A stretch of DNA of 64,000 bases. Origin: FEN-1073 sp963780865. GTDB lineage: Bacteria; Chloroflexota; Anaerolineae; Anaerolineales; RBG-16-64-43. The translations under genes and the position numbers were made by a program. Below the pieces are notes generated by a model. That model was not told the origin of the DNA and did not search any database. It worked only from the letters and a program-made list of their open reading frames with translations. The stretch spans positions 285,444 through 349,443 of the forward strand of contig CAWADT010000013.1 in the NCBI GenBank assembly GCA_963780865.1, in the 5' to 3' direction. This document shows, piece after piece, positions 17,800-25,630 of the stretch. How positions within the stretch are numbered: the stretch's first letter is position 1; each line of letters starts with the position of its first letter.

Positions 17800-18723
17800 T
17801 CAATCCGCCCCGCGATACACGCGCACCAACTGCTCAAACAGGTCCAACGCCTCCTCCCGCGATCGCTGAAAGGCATTCCGGCCGATCATCTGGCCGGCGG
17901 CGCCGGCGTTGCGAATGGCTACCGCTTCGTTCAGGAGAATATCAATGTCTCCGCGCGGCCCGCCCGAGAACAATACCAGGCGCCGGCCGGCGAACGTGCC
18001 CTGCAGCACGTGCCGGATCCGGTCTTCCAGAGTCTGCAGTGGAACTCCATGTTTCTCGTATAAAATGCGCGTATCTTCGTTTTCGATCCGTTCGGTGGGC
18101 AATTTCAGGTAGATGATGTGCGCGCCCATTTGCGCTGCGAGATGGGCGGCATACGTGGTGAGGTCGATGGCCGTCTCGGCTTCTTTGGGGATGTTGGCGC
18201 CGCGCGGGTACGACCAGACGATGACCGGAAGCCCGACACTTTTGGATTCGCGCACCACTTCCCGCAGCGATTCGTACAGGAGCCGGCGGTTGTTGGTGCC
18301 GGGGTAGATGCAATACCCGACCGCCGAACATCCCAGGCGCAGGGCATCTTCGACGGTTGCGAATTGCGCGAGCATCGGATCCGGATCCACATGCAGCTGA
18401 TCGCGGCCGTTCAGTTTCAACACGAACGGGATTCGGCCGGCGTAGTCGGAGGCGACGGCTTCAAGGAAACCGAGCGGCGCGACGTAGGCATTGCATCCCG
18501 CGTCGATCGCAAGTTCGACGTGATAGCGCGGATCGTAGGCCGATGGGTTGTGTACAAACGACCGGCCCGGCCCGTGTTCAATTCCCTGATCGGCCGGGAG
18601 CATTAAAATCCGCCCCGTGCCGGCCAGTTTGCCGTGGTTCAGAATGCGGTAGAGATTGGCGCGAACGCCGGGGTTCTCGGAGGTATACCAACTGAGAATT
18701 TCTTCAATGCGATTCATGGTCAA
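17800..18723 (-). CDS. fbaB: Class I fructose-bisphosphate aldolase (DhnA/FbaB family)
   Basis: A 307-residue (beta/alpha)8 aldolase of the archaeal/DhnA type that cleaves fructose-1,6-bisphosphate to triose phosphates. Visible are MLPADQGIEHGPG (phosphate/substrate region, about residue 41), FVLKLNGRDQL, VIVWSYPRGANI, YLKLPTE (candidate Schiff-base lysine, about residue 203) and the phosphate-binding SGGPRGD loop. The phosphofructokinase gene lies 55 nt upstream on the same strand, so two consecutive steps of glycolysis are cotranscribed. Confidence 0.9.
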   Translation of the reverse strand: MTMNRIEEILSWYTSENPGVRANLYRILNHGKLAGTGRILMLPADQGIEHGPGRSFVHNPSAYDPRYHVELAIDAGCNAYVAPLGFLEAVASDYAGRIPFVLKLNGRDQLHVDPDPMLAQFATVEDALRLGCSAVGYCIYPGTNNRRLLYESLREVVRESKSVGLPVIVWSYPRGANIPKEAETAIDLTTYAAHLAAQMGAHIIYLKLPTERIENEDTRILYEKHGVPLQTLEDRIRHVLQGTFAGRRLVLFSGGPRGDIDILLNEAVAIRNAGAAGQMIGRNAFQRSREEALDLFEQLVRVYRGAD

Positions 18724-18778
18724 CTCTCCATGCCTTCTCCCGCCGCCGGAACGGGCGGGGCGGGTGGACGATCGAAAG

Positions 18779-19948
18779 TTAATACAGGAACATCGGTTTG
18801 CCCAGCATGTCCCGAATTCGCGGGCGGTAGGTATCTTTGTCGTAGAGCGCGCCGACGTCGACGCGTTTCTTCCCCTGGACGATCATATCGAGGGACACCG
18901 TCGTGTAGATGCCTTGCTGCAACGCGACCATCCGGCCGGTATGCCCCAGCGCCACCTGGTCGAGGGCCAGGTTGCCGAACGAACTGGCCACCATGCGGTC
19001 CAGCGCGTCCGGCGCGCCGGAGCGCATGATGTACCCGAGCTGCTGGTACATGATATTCACCCCGGTCCGGCGTTTGACTTCATCCGCGGTGTAGTGGCCG
19101 ATGCCGCCGAGCTTTTGATGCCCGAAATCGTCGGCTTCCCCGCGCTGGTGGATTTCGCCGCCGGCTTCGTGGGCGCCTTCGGAAATAGTCATGATGGCGT
19201 AATGGGAAGGGGAGGCATTGCGGTCGGCCACCAGGAATTTGCACAGCTTGTCCAGGTCGAAGGGGACCTCCGAGATGACCGCCCGGTCCACATTGGACAG
19301 GTACGCGGCAAACAGCGAGGTCTCGCCCGAATTGCGGCCGAACAGTTCGACCACCCCAAGGCGTTCGTGGGACCCGACGGATGTCCGGAAATTGGTGATG
19401 GCGTCGACGGAGCGCGTGACGGCGGTTGAAAAACCGATGCAATAGTCGGTTCCGAAGACGTCGTTATCCATTGTTTTGGGGATGGCCACGGCGCGGAACC
19501 CTTCCTGGTGCAGCCGGCTGGCGAAGGAAAGCGTATCATCTCCGCCGATGGGGATGATTGCCTCCAAACCGAGGGTATCCAACACCCGGAGCACATGCTT
19601 GGTGCAATCGACCGTTCCTTTATCGGTATTCACCCGGTCTTCCGCACGGACATGCTCGGGGACGTCGGCCGGTTTTACGTTGGATGGATTGGTGCGCGAG
19701 GTGTGCAGGAACGTTCCACCGGTGCGATCGATGGTGCGTACGGTTTCCGGCGTCAGTGTGAAGGAATATTTCTCAATGGATTCGGGATCTTCCGGGTTGA
19801 TCCGCAGGACGCTCATCCATCCGCGGCGCAATCCGACTACCTCGATATTATTCTCCTGGGCGCGGGTGACCACCGCCCGGATCGCCACATTCAGGCCGGG
19901 AACATCGCCGCCTCCCGTTAAAATCCCAATTCGCAATTTCGCCGCCAT
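18779..19948 (-). CDS. pfp: 6-phosphofructokinase, pyrophosphate-type active site
   Basis: About 389 residues. PFK motifs in order are GGGDVPGLNVAIR (phosphoryl-donor loop), PIGGDDTLSFA, PKTMDND and FGRNSGETS. ATP-PFKs read GGDGS and PGTIDND, whereas PPi-PFKs carry Asp and Lys at those two positions, as here (GGDD and PKTMDND). The donor is therefore predicted to be pyrophosphate, making the step reversible. ATG 19948 has AGGAGGAG upstream and is preferred over an in-frame ATG at 19984. The promoter lies at 20003-20031; fbaB follows. Confidence 0.88.
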   Translation of the reverse strand: MAAKLRIGILTGGGDVPGLNVAIRAVVTRAQENNIEVVGLRRGWMSVLRINPEDPESIEKYSFTLTPETVRTIDRTGGTFLHTSRTNPSNVKPADVPEHVRAEDRVNTDKGTVDCTKHVLRVLDTLGLEAIIPIGGDDTLSFASRLHQEGFRAVAIPKTMDNDVFGTDYCIGFSTAVTRSVDAITNFRTSVGSHERLGVVELFGRNSGETSLFAAYLSNVDRAVISEVPFDLDKLCKFLVADRNASPSHYAIMTISEGAHEAGGEIHQRGEADDFGHQKLGGIGHYTADEVKRRTGVNIMYQQLGYIMRSGAPDALDRMVASSFGNLALDQVALGHTGRMVALQQGIYTTVSLDMIVQGKKRVDVGALYDKDTYRPRIRDMLGKPMFLY

Positions 19949-20002
19949 CTTCGAACTCCTCCTGGAAGTGTATTGGATATTCACCAGCTGATCCGACGTT
20001 GC

Positions 20003-20031
20003 ATTGTACAGCGGGTTTGGGTATTCTCCAA
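20003..20031 (-). promoter_or_regulatory. Sigma-70-type promoter of the pfp-fbaB unit
   Basis: On the minus strand TTGGAG (20026-20031), a 17-nt spacer and TACAAT (20003-20008), about 55 nt upstream of the ATG. Confidence 0.6.
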
Positions 20032-20176
20032 GCCGCAGGCGGAAAAAACGGGGCAGATTGTTCTTGTTCCGGATGCCCCCGAAGGATTATCCGCCGCCAG
20101 CAAATTGCGGGCAGCGGCTATACAATAAGCCTGCAGGCACCCCGGCCGGCCCCTATTTGGTTTTTGAAAGCCTCTG

Positions 20177-20182
20177 TATAAT
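20177..20182 (+). promoter_or_regulatory. Candidate -10 element upstream of the 200-residue unknown gene
   Basis: A perfect TATAAT at 20177-20182, about 65 nt before the ATG at 20247. The -35 region (around 20154-20160, TATTTGG) is weak. Confidence 0.4.
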
Positions 20183-20246
20183 AGGCATACATGGGAACGG
20201 GGCAGCCAGGATCATCTTTCCGTGCGGCTCCTCGCGAGGTGAAGAA

Positions 20247-20849
20247 ATGGGAGAGGATATCTCAGCGGTTAAACAAAAGCTGAACGATTACCTCATAATG
20301 GAATTCGGGGTTGACACCGGTGGAGGCGTGCGTCCCGCGACGGATTCCTGGCCGTTTGAGCTGACTCCGGTTGGCCGCATTGCGTCCGGTACCGGAAATC
20401 CGGACGTCTATACCTTCCAATTGGAAGAACCATATTATGCCCTTACCGTCGGCACCATGCATTGCTATCCAGTGGCGGGCATGTTGTTGGAAAACCTCAA
20501 GTTGCAATTCTCGGGCGCGAGTTGGCTGGCCATTCAGGAACCGATCGACCTCTCGACATCCGCCACGGGGTTGCTGGGCATACCCTCCATCCCCGAGCGG
20601 CGGGAAGCCATCACCTCTCTGGTAACAACAGCTTACAGCACCGAGACCAGCTTTCGCATCCTGGAGGGGTTGTATCTTCGAAAAACCATCCGGTATTACG
20701 CTTTGGTGGAATTGACTGAAAGCCATAGAACAATGATGGTGGGCACCGGAATTATCCCGCTGGAAGTCGGTTTCCCGGCTGCCTCCAGTTGGAGAAGATT
20801 GTCCTATGCAGTGGGCCTTTTGCTGCAGCAGGGGCTTCTGCCAAAATAA
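20247..20849 (+). CDS. Unknown 200-residue protein
   Basis: About 200 residues, mixed alpha/beta, with no signal peptide or membrane segment. Features are a Gly-rich GVDTGGGVRP near the N-terminus, the VYTFQLEEPYYALTVGTMHCY core and a C-terminal helix. I do not recognise the family. ATG 20247 is preceded by GAGGTGA at 20236-20242, which decides the start over the longer open frame. The gene stands alone between the pfp promoter region and the integrase. Confidence 0.55.
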   Translation: MGEDISAVKQKLNDYLIMEFGVDTGGGVRPATDSWPFELTPVGRIASGTGNPDVYTFQLEEPYYALTVGTMHCYPVAGMLLENLKLQFSGASWLAIQEPIDLSTSATGLLGIPSIPERREAITSLVTTAYSTETSFRILEGLYLRKTIRYYALVELTESHRTMMVGTGIIPLEVGFPAASSWRRLSYAVGLLLQQGLLPK

Positions 20850-20987
20850 AGCTGCCCTCCAATAAAAATTCACCCGCATGGATTTGACACTATTTATTCC
20901 ACGAATTTCTTCCAAGAATAAATCCTTTGCAAAGAGCGGATGGGGGAGTTGGATCCGAATAATTTCTGCGTCTTGCCGTCCATCCAA

Positions 20988-21031
20988 TTGCCTGATATGA
21001 TTATGTAAGCTAATGTATATTATCTTACGTA
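20988..21031 (+). promoter_or_regulatory. Integrase promoter with overlapping inverted repeat
   Basis: TTGCCT (20988-20993), a 17-nt spacer and TAATGT (21011-21016). An imperfect inverted repeat (TATGTAAG at 21002-21009 with CTTACGTA at 21024-21031) straddles the -10 and the start region, as an operator would. Positions 20850-20987 are AT-rich with no gene. Confidence 0.5.
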
Positions 21032-21049
21032 ATAACACAGGAAAAAACC

Positions 21050-22105
21050 TTGAAGATCAACCAGGCTATTGATTCCTTCTTTTCTGAATTCCAATTCCCC
21101 TTGGAATCTAAAAACACCCGCCGGACGTATAAAACCGCTTTAACGAAATTCTCTGAGTATGCAAAAGAATCTAATTTACTCTCAAGAGATCTTTTATCCA
21201 TCGAGCCTTCCATTGTCAGCCTCTTTGGCGCCTGGTTGCTTTCCCAGGGTTTAACTGAATACACCCAGAATATATATGAAAGCGCTTTGAGACGAGCGCT
21301 CAATTATTGGCGAATAAAAGGATGGATTCAGTTTTCAAGCGATATTGAAAAAGAAACTAGATTGGCTATGCGAATTAGGTCGAAAAAGGGGAATTTCTCG
21401 GCCAGTTCGAGGGTTGGAAGGGTTCCGGAGGACTTTGGAGACCGAATGGCGCAAGTGGCCGATTTAAATGCGTTACCAGAAAAAAGCCGCCTCCAACGGC
21501 TAAACGTTCTTCGCGCAAGGGCGCTCATCCATCTTCTCCGCGCTACCGGACTGCGCATCGGCGATGTTTGCCGTTTCACCAAATCCGATCTGCGCGATGC
21601 GAAATCCCGCGGAGGCTATTTCACCCTCCCGATGCAAAAGACGGGAACGCTCGCGCATTGTTTTCTCGGGGAAGAAGCAATCCACAACCTTGAGTTTTAT
21701 CTCAAGGAACGCTCCGATTCCTCCCCCTGGGTCTTTATCCAACATGGACGCACGGGAAAGGTCCGGCCCGGCACAACCCAATTCTTCCGATCGACCGTCC
21801 GGGGATATGGCTCCAAACTCTCCCCGAAGACCGCTTGGGAGATTGTCCGCGCGATTGGTCACCAGGCCTATGGCCGGACGACGACGCAATTCATCTCCCC
21901 CCACGCTTTCCGCCATTGGCACGCGCAATCCCTGATCCACGCCGGCGCCCGCCTGGAAGACGTGCAATCGGTGTTGGGGCATGCCAATCCGGTCATTACC
22001 AAACAAATATACGCTCCGGAACCTGACCTCTCCAGAATCTCGGAAAAAGAGCGCATCCTCCAGAAGACCCGGCCAAAGATAAAAAAAAACATCGCCGGTG
22101 ATTGA
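21050..22105 (+). CDS. Tyrosine recombinase (site-specific integrase)
   Basis: A 351-residue phage-type integrase. The N-terminal SAM-like core-binding domain (about 1-110) is followed by the catalytic domain with Arg in ATGLRIGD (about residue 168), the HxxR box HAFRH (about 286), His in VLGHANP and the nucleophile Tyr in ITKQIYAP. All catalytic residues are present, so the enzyme should be active. Start is TTG 21050 with AGGA upstream. It points at the 3' end of tRNA-His 33 nt away, a favoured attachment site for such enzymes. No other mobile genes are nearby. Confidence 0.9.
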   Translation: MKINQAIDSFFSEFQFPLESKNTRRTYKTALTKFSEYAKESNLLSRDLLSIEPSIVSLFGAWLLSQGLTEYTQNIYESALRRALNYWRIKGWIQFSSDIEKETRLAMRIRSKKGNFSASSRVGRVPEDFGDRMAQVADLNALPEKSRLQRLNVLRARALIHLLRATGLRIGDVCRFTKSDLRDAKSRGGYFTLPMQKTGTLAHCFLGEEAIHNLEFYLKERSDSSPWVFIQHGRTGKVRPGTTQFFRSTVRGYGSKLSPKTAWEIVRAIGHQAYGRTTTQFISPHAFRHWHAQSLIHAGARLEDVQSVLGHANPVITKQIYAPEPDLSRISEKERILQKTRPKIKKNIAGD

Positions 22106-22113
22106 ACGCGACG
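22081..22113 (-). terminator. Intrinsic terminator after tRNA-His
   Basis: On the minus strand a 6-bp stem (CGTCGC with GCGATG, one G-U pair) is followed by nine Ts. It overlaps the 3' end of the integrase gene on the other strand. Confidence 0.45.
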
Positions 22114-22138
22114 AGGTGACGATCTAATGAATAAAAGC

Positions 22139-22215
22139 TGGGGTGGCTGACGGGGATTGAACCCGCAACAGCTGGATCCACAGTCCAGCGCTCTGCCAAT
22201 TGAGCTACAGCCACC
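22139..22215 (-). tRNA. tRNA-His(GTG)
   Basis: A cloverleaf folds fully: acceptor GTGGCTG/CAGCCAC, D arm GCTC/GAGC, anticodon stem CTGGA/TCCAG with loop CTGTGGA (anticodon GTG) and T arm GCGGG/CCCGT with loop TTCAATC. The extra G at -1 faces C73, the identity mark of tRNA-His, and CCA is encoded. It lies 18 nt downstream of hisS on the same strand. Confidence 0.97.
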
Positions 22216-22233
22216 GTGAGGGGGAAAATTCTA

Positions 22234-23514
22234 TCATTCGCCCGGAGATCCGGCAAGCCTGCGTATGATTTCTTTCGATAATTCCGCCCGGTCGAACGTC
22301 GCTTGCTCCCTCCGGAGGAGATCCTTCAAGGTGGCCTTGCCTGACCGGATTTCATCCGGTCCTAAAATTACCGCCAGAGGGATTCCCAGAGCATCCGCAT
22401 ATTTCAATTGTTTGGGAAGCCGATCCGGCGCTGGGTACCACTCCGCGGCAATTCCAGCAGCCCGCAGTGATTGCGCGACTCCCATCGAGGCGGCCGCTTC
22501 CTGTTCGGAAAACGTGGTCACCAGCACATCGGCCGGGGCGATCCTGAGCGTCGGCTCCTTCCCGTTTTTTTTCAAGATCAACCCGATGACTACGTCGCCC
22601 ATGGCAAACCCCACTCCGGGAATTTTCCCGCCCCCGACGTCGGCGACCAAATTGTCGTAGCGCCCGCCGCCCAGCAACGCGCGAAATTCGCCGGCCGCAT
22701 CCCGCCCCTCGAACACCGTCCCCGTGTAATAATCCAGCCCCCGGATTACCGCCGGGTTGAATTCCACATAGTCCGAAATTCCAAAGGCTTTCACGGCGTC
22801 GAAGAAATCCACCAACTCGCGGGATTGCTTCCATAAATCCCGGTCGTCGAGTATTTTGGTTAATCCTTGAACCTGCCCGGCAGTCAATCCCGTTTCCCGG
22901 GCGAAGGCCTCCCATTCGGGCGGTTTCATTTTTTCCTTTTTATCTATCATTCGGAAGGTCGCTCCGACCGCCTCCCCGCGGATGCCGATCGCCTCCAAGG
23001 CGGCATCCATCAGCCGCCGGTTATTCACTTGCAGTTTCACCTCGCGCGGGCTAAGCTCAACGGCATGGAAGAATTCGCACGCGACGGCCGCCAGTTCCGC
23101 GTCCGCCTGAGGATTCTCCACTCCCAGCAAATCGACGTTCCATTGGAAGAACTCGCGGGTACGCCCTTTCTGAGGCGTTTCATACCTCCAGAAAGGCCCA
23201 AACGACCACCAGCGGACGGGAAACGCGAGCTGATGGATTCGTTGGGCGACCATTCTGGCCAGGGAGGGAGTCAATTCCGGCCGCAGGGTGATCGGTTCGC
23301 CGCCTTTGTCGGGAAAAACGAAAGCCTGCTTCTTGACCAATTCCTCCCCGGATTTTGCGGAATACAGTTCCAAGGTTTCCAGAAACGGGGCATCGAACTC
23401 CTGATACCCGAATTTTCGCGAAACCCCGCGAATTTTCTCGTATAACCAGTTCCGGAAGGCCATTTCCGCCGGATAATAATCTCGTGTTCCTTTTACCGAA
23501 GAGGTGATTTTCAT
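22234..23514 (-). CDS. hisS: Histidyl-tRNA synthetase
   Basis: About 426 residues, a class II synthetase that charges tRNA-His. The sequence opens with VKGTRDYYP. Motif 2 is around RYETPQKGRTREFFQWNVD, the histidine-binding VIRGLDYYTGTVFE is present, motif 3 is GVGFAMGDVV, and a C-terminal anticodon-binding domain starts near residue 330. ATG 23514 has GGGAG upstream; the open frame extends further 5' but runs into the tRNA-Pro terminator. It lies directly upstream of tRNA-His, so enzyme and substrate may share one transcript. I looked for a T-box in the leader and found none. Confidence 0.93.
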   Translation of the reverse strand: MKITSSVKGTRDYYPAEMAFRNWLYEKIRGVSRKFGYQEFDAPFLETLELYSAKSGEELVKKQAFVFPDKGGEPITLRPELTPSLARMVAQRIHQLAFPVRWWSFGPFWRYETPQKGRTREFFQWNVDLLGVENPQADAELAAVACEFFHAVELSPREVKLQVNNRRLMDAALEAIGIRGEAVGATFRMIDKKEKMKPPEWEAFARETGLTAGQVQGLTKILDDRDLWKQSRELVDFFDAVKAFGISDYVEFNPAVIRGLDYYTGTVFEGRDAAGEFRALLGGGRYDNLVADVGGGKIPGVGFAMGDVVIGLILKKNGKEPTLRIAPADVLVTTFSEQEAAASMGVAQSLRAAGIAAEWYPAPDRLPKQLKYADALGIPLAVILGPDEIRSGKATLKDLLRREQATFDRAELSKEIIRRLAGSPGE

Positions 23515-23672
23515 TATGGCTCCCTGGATTCCCGACATCCTCGCCGCAGTTTGAGCGCTCACCCCCCGGTGAAAATAACTCGTCTCGTGATTATAAGGCA
23601 GGCCGGGCGTCACTGCGCGAGGGTATTGGCCGGCGGATTTTCTCCACCCATTGCTTGTTTGCCCGCCGGTGG

Positions 23673-23703
23673 ATAAAAAAAAGCGACCAAGAACTTGGTC
23701 GCT
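23673..23703 (-). terminator. Intrinsic terminator after tRNA-Pro
   Basis: On the minus strand AGCGACCAAG, a 2-nt loop and CTTGGTCGCT (perfect 10-bp stem, 23682-23703) are followed by a T run (23674-23681). It separates the tRNA from hisS. Confidence 0.92.
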
Positions 23704-23705
23704 GC

Positions 23706-23783
<78 letters not shown>

Positions 23784-23826
23784 GAACTTCCATTATATTC
23801 GACGTTCCGGATCTTGACCAGACCCG

Positions 23827-24483
23827 TCAGGCGCTGTTGGCCAACCGAAAACCGTGGCCTCGAATCGTAAGAATGTATTCCCGGTCCGGATCCACTTCCT
23901 TCAACCGGTCGCGCAGCCGCCTCACCAGAGCGTCGATCGCCTGGTCGGTAATCCCCCCCGTGTCTTCCCCCGGCCAGACGGTTCCGATGATATCGTCGCG
24001 ATTAACCAATCCACCGCTGCGCAAGACCAGCAACTCCAAAAAACGATATTGATGAATGGACAGTGGAGGATCGATGGCCTTCTCGTTGACCAGCACGCTA
24101 TGGTCTCCGGGGTTCAGCCGGATCCGGCCTTGGCGGGGAGCCGATCCCTCGAAATCCAGGGGCATGGTGGAATCCGAGGCGACGTACAAAAAACTGGCGG
24201 CGAGCGCTACCTGGATGACATCCCCGTCCTTGATCTCGATCTCTTCCTCCACCGGCAGACCGTTGACGCAGGTTCCGTTCTTGCTGGCCAAGTCCTGCAG
24301 GAAGGTCCTTCCTCCGCGGCGGTCGATCTTGGCGTGCCGGCGGGACACCTGCCGGTCGGAGATGACGACGCTGCATCCCTCTTCGCGTCCCATGGTGATT
24401 CCTTCCAATGGGATGGACCAACGGCGCCCTTGGACTGGGCCGGATTGACCGATGAGAACGGGAGATTCTTCGGCAGAATTCAT
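23827..24483 (-). CDS. FHA domain fused to a winged-helix DNA-binding domain
   Basis: A 218-residue regulator. The N-terminal FHA domain (about 20-100) has the phosphothreonine-binding signature GRE..., then SRRHAKI and SKNGTCVNG. The C-terminal OmpR/PhoB-type winged helix (about 120-215) ends YILTIRGHGFRLA. The combination resembles EmbR of mycobacteria but with domain order reversed and no middle domain. It is divergent from a Ser/Thr kinase 142 nt away, so phosphorylation-dependent DNA binding controlled by that kinase is likely but unproven. The intergenic region holds a 7-bp hairpin at 24518-24536. Confidence 0.88.
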   Translation of the reverse strand: MNSAEESPVLIGQSGPVQGRRWSIPLEGITMGREEGCSVVISDRQVSRRHAKIDRRGGRTFLQDLASKNGTCVNGLPVEEEIEIKDGDVIQVALAASFLYVASDSTMPLDFEGSAPRQGRIRLNPGDHSVLVNEKAIDPPLSIHQYRFLELLVLRSGGLVNRDDIIGTVWPGEDTGGITDQAIDALVRRLRDRLKEVDPDREYILTIRGHGFRLANSA

Positions 24484-24625
24484 GGGTTATAATTCTTTTA
24501 TCCGCCGCCGTGACGCCGGGGTGTTCGGAAACACCCACACGGCGACGAAGACTTCTCTCAGAATTTCGATTCCCTCATCCATTATATGAAGTTTCCGGAT
24601 TTGAGGAAACGAGCCCGTCGACCCT

Positions 24626-25624
24626 ATGCCCAAGCTGCTGAACGCAAACCATTTATTAAAGAACCGGTACCGGATCCAATCCGTCATCGGCCACGGCGGG
24701 ATGGGAGCCATTTATCTCGCCAATGACGAGCGGCTGTCGGGCCGTAAATGCGCTCTTAAGGAAGTGGAGCAAGATCCCGGTCTTCCGGAGAAACTTCAGC
24801 AGGAAGCGCGCGATCAATTCTATCGGGAAGCCAGTATTTTGGCCCGTCTGGATCACCCGAACCTCCCCAAGGTGTCCGATTTCTTCTCTTCCGGTATCCG
24901 CGATTACCTGGTGATGGATTTCATCCCCGGACAAGATCTTCGAAGCATCGTGGACGAAGCCAGGCAAACCGGAAACGCGATTCCCGAAACCGACATCCTC
25001 GGTTGGAGCGCGCAACTTTTCGACGCGCTGGAATACCTCCACAACCAGGAGCCGCCCATCCTTCACCGCGATATCAAACCGAGCAATATCCGGGTCACAC
25101 CGAGCGGGGTGGTCAAATTAGTGGATTTCGGCCTGGTAAAACAGATGGTCCCCGATGAAATGACCATCACGGTCATGCAGGGCCGCGGTACGGCCTTGTA
25201 CACGCCCCTGGAGCAGTACGGCGGGGATACAGGCCATACGGATATTCGCAGCGACATCTATGCCATGGGCTGCACGCTATACCACTTGTTCACAGGTCAG
25301 GCGCCGCCCGAGGCGAAGCAACGCTTTCTCGATCCGGATTCTCTCATTCCCCCGAGGCATCTAAACAACAGAATCACACCCGAAATCGAACGGGCAATCC
25401 TATGGGCCATGGCCCTTCATCCGAATGACCGGCCGGCAACGATCCGCATTTTCCGCGAATCGCTTTTCGGCGATAATCCCCCCATGCCCCCGCCCTATCC
25501 CGCCCCGCGATCGGGGAGCCTTGTGCCAGGCGTATTTTTCCATTTCGCCTGGCCGGAAAGAATATTGGCCGGCGCTGCGGCGGTTCTGCTGCTGCTCGCC
25601 TTTGCGGCGAACCTTTTTCGATAA
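24626..25624 (+). CDS. Membrane-anchored Ser/Thr protein kinase (PknB-like)
   Basis: A 332-residue Hanks-type kinase. The Gly-rich loop GHGGMGAIY is near residue 23, catalytic Lys in CALKEV, catalytic loop HRDIKPSN (about 147), DFG at VDFGLVK, a TALYTPLEQYG activation/P+1 region and DIRSDIYAMG. A Pro-rich linker is followed by a single C-terminal membrane helix (about 312-328) with only a few residues beyond it, so there is no extracellular sensor domain. It is divergent from the FHA/winged-helix regulator, its likely substrate. Confidence 0.92.
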   Translation: MPKLLNANHLLKNRYRIQSVIGHGGMGAIYLANDERLSGRKCALKEVEQDPGLPEKLQQEARDQFYREASILARLDHPNLPKVSDFFSSGIRDYLVMDFIPGQDLRSIVDEARQTGNAIPETDILGWSAQLFDALEYLHNQEPPILHRDIKPSNIRVTPSGVVKLVDFGLVKQMVPDEMTITVMQGRGTALYTPLEQYGGDTGHTDIRSDIYAMGCTLYHLFTGQAPPEAKQRFLDPDSLIPPRHLNNRITPEIERAILWAMALHPNDRPATIRIFRESLFGDNPPMPPPYPAPRSGSLVPGVFFHFAWPERILAGAAAVLLLLAFAANLFR

Positions 25625-25630
25625 TCCTGG

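Noticed and set aside
22116..22160. Attachment-site duplication of the tRNA-His 3' end
   Set aside because: I looked for a second copy of the tRNA end in the window and found none, so no att pair can be called.
23515..23672. Possible T-box or histidine leader upstream of hisS
   Set aside because: No T-box consensus, no His-rich short ORF and no terminator before the ATG. A TATAAT at 23590-23595 (minus strand) lacks a -35.
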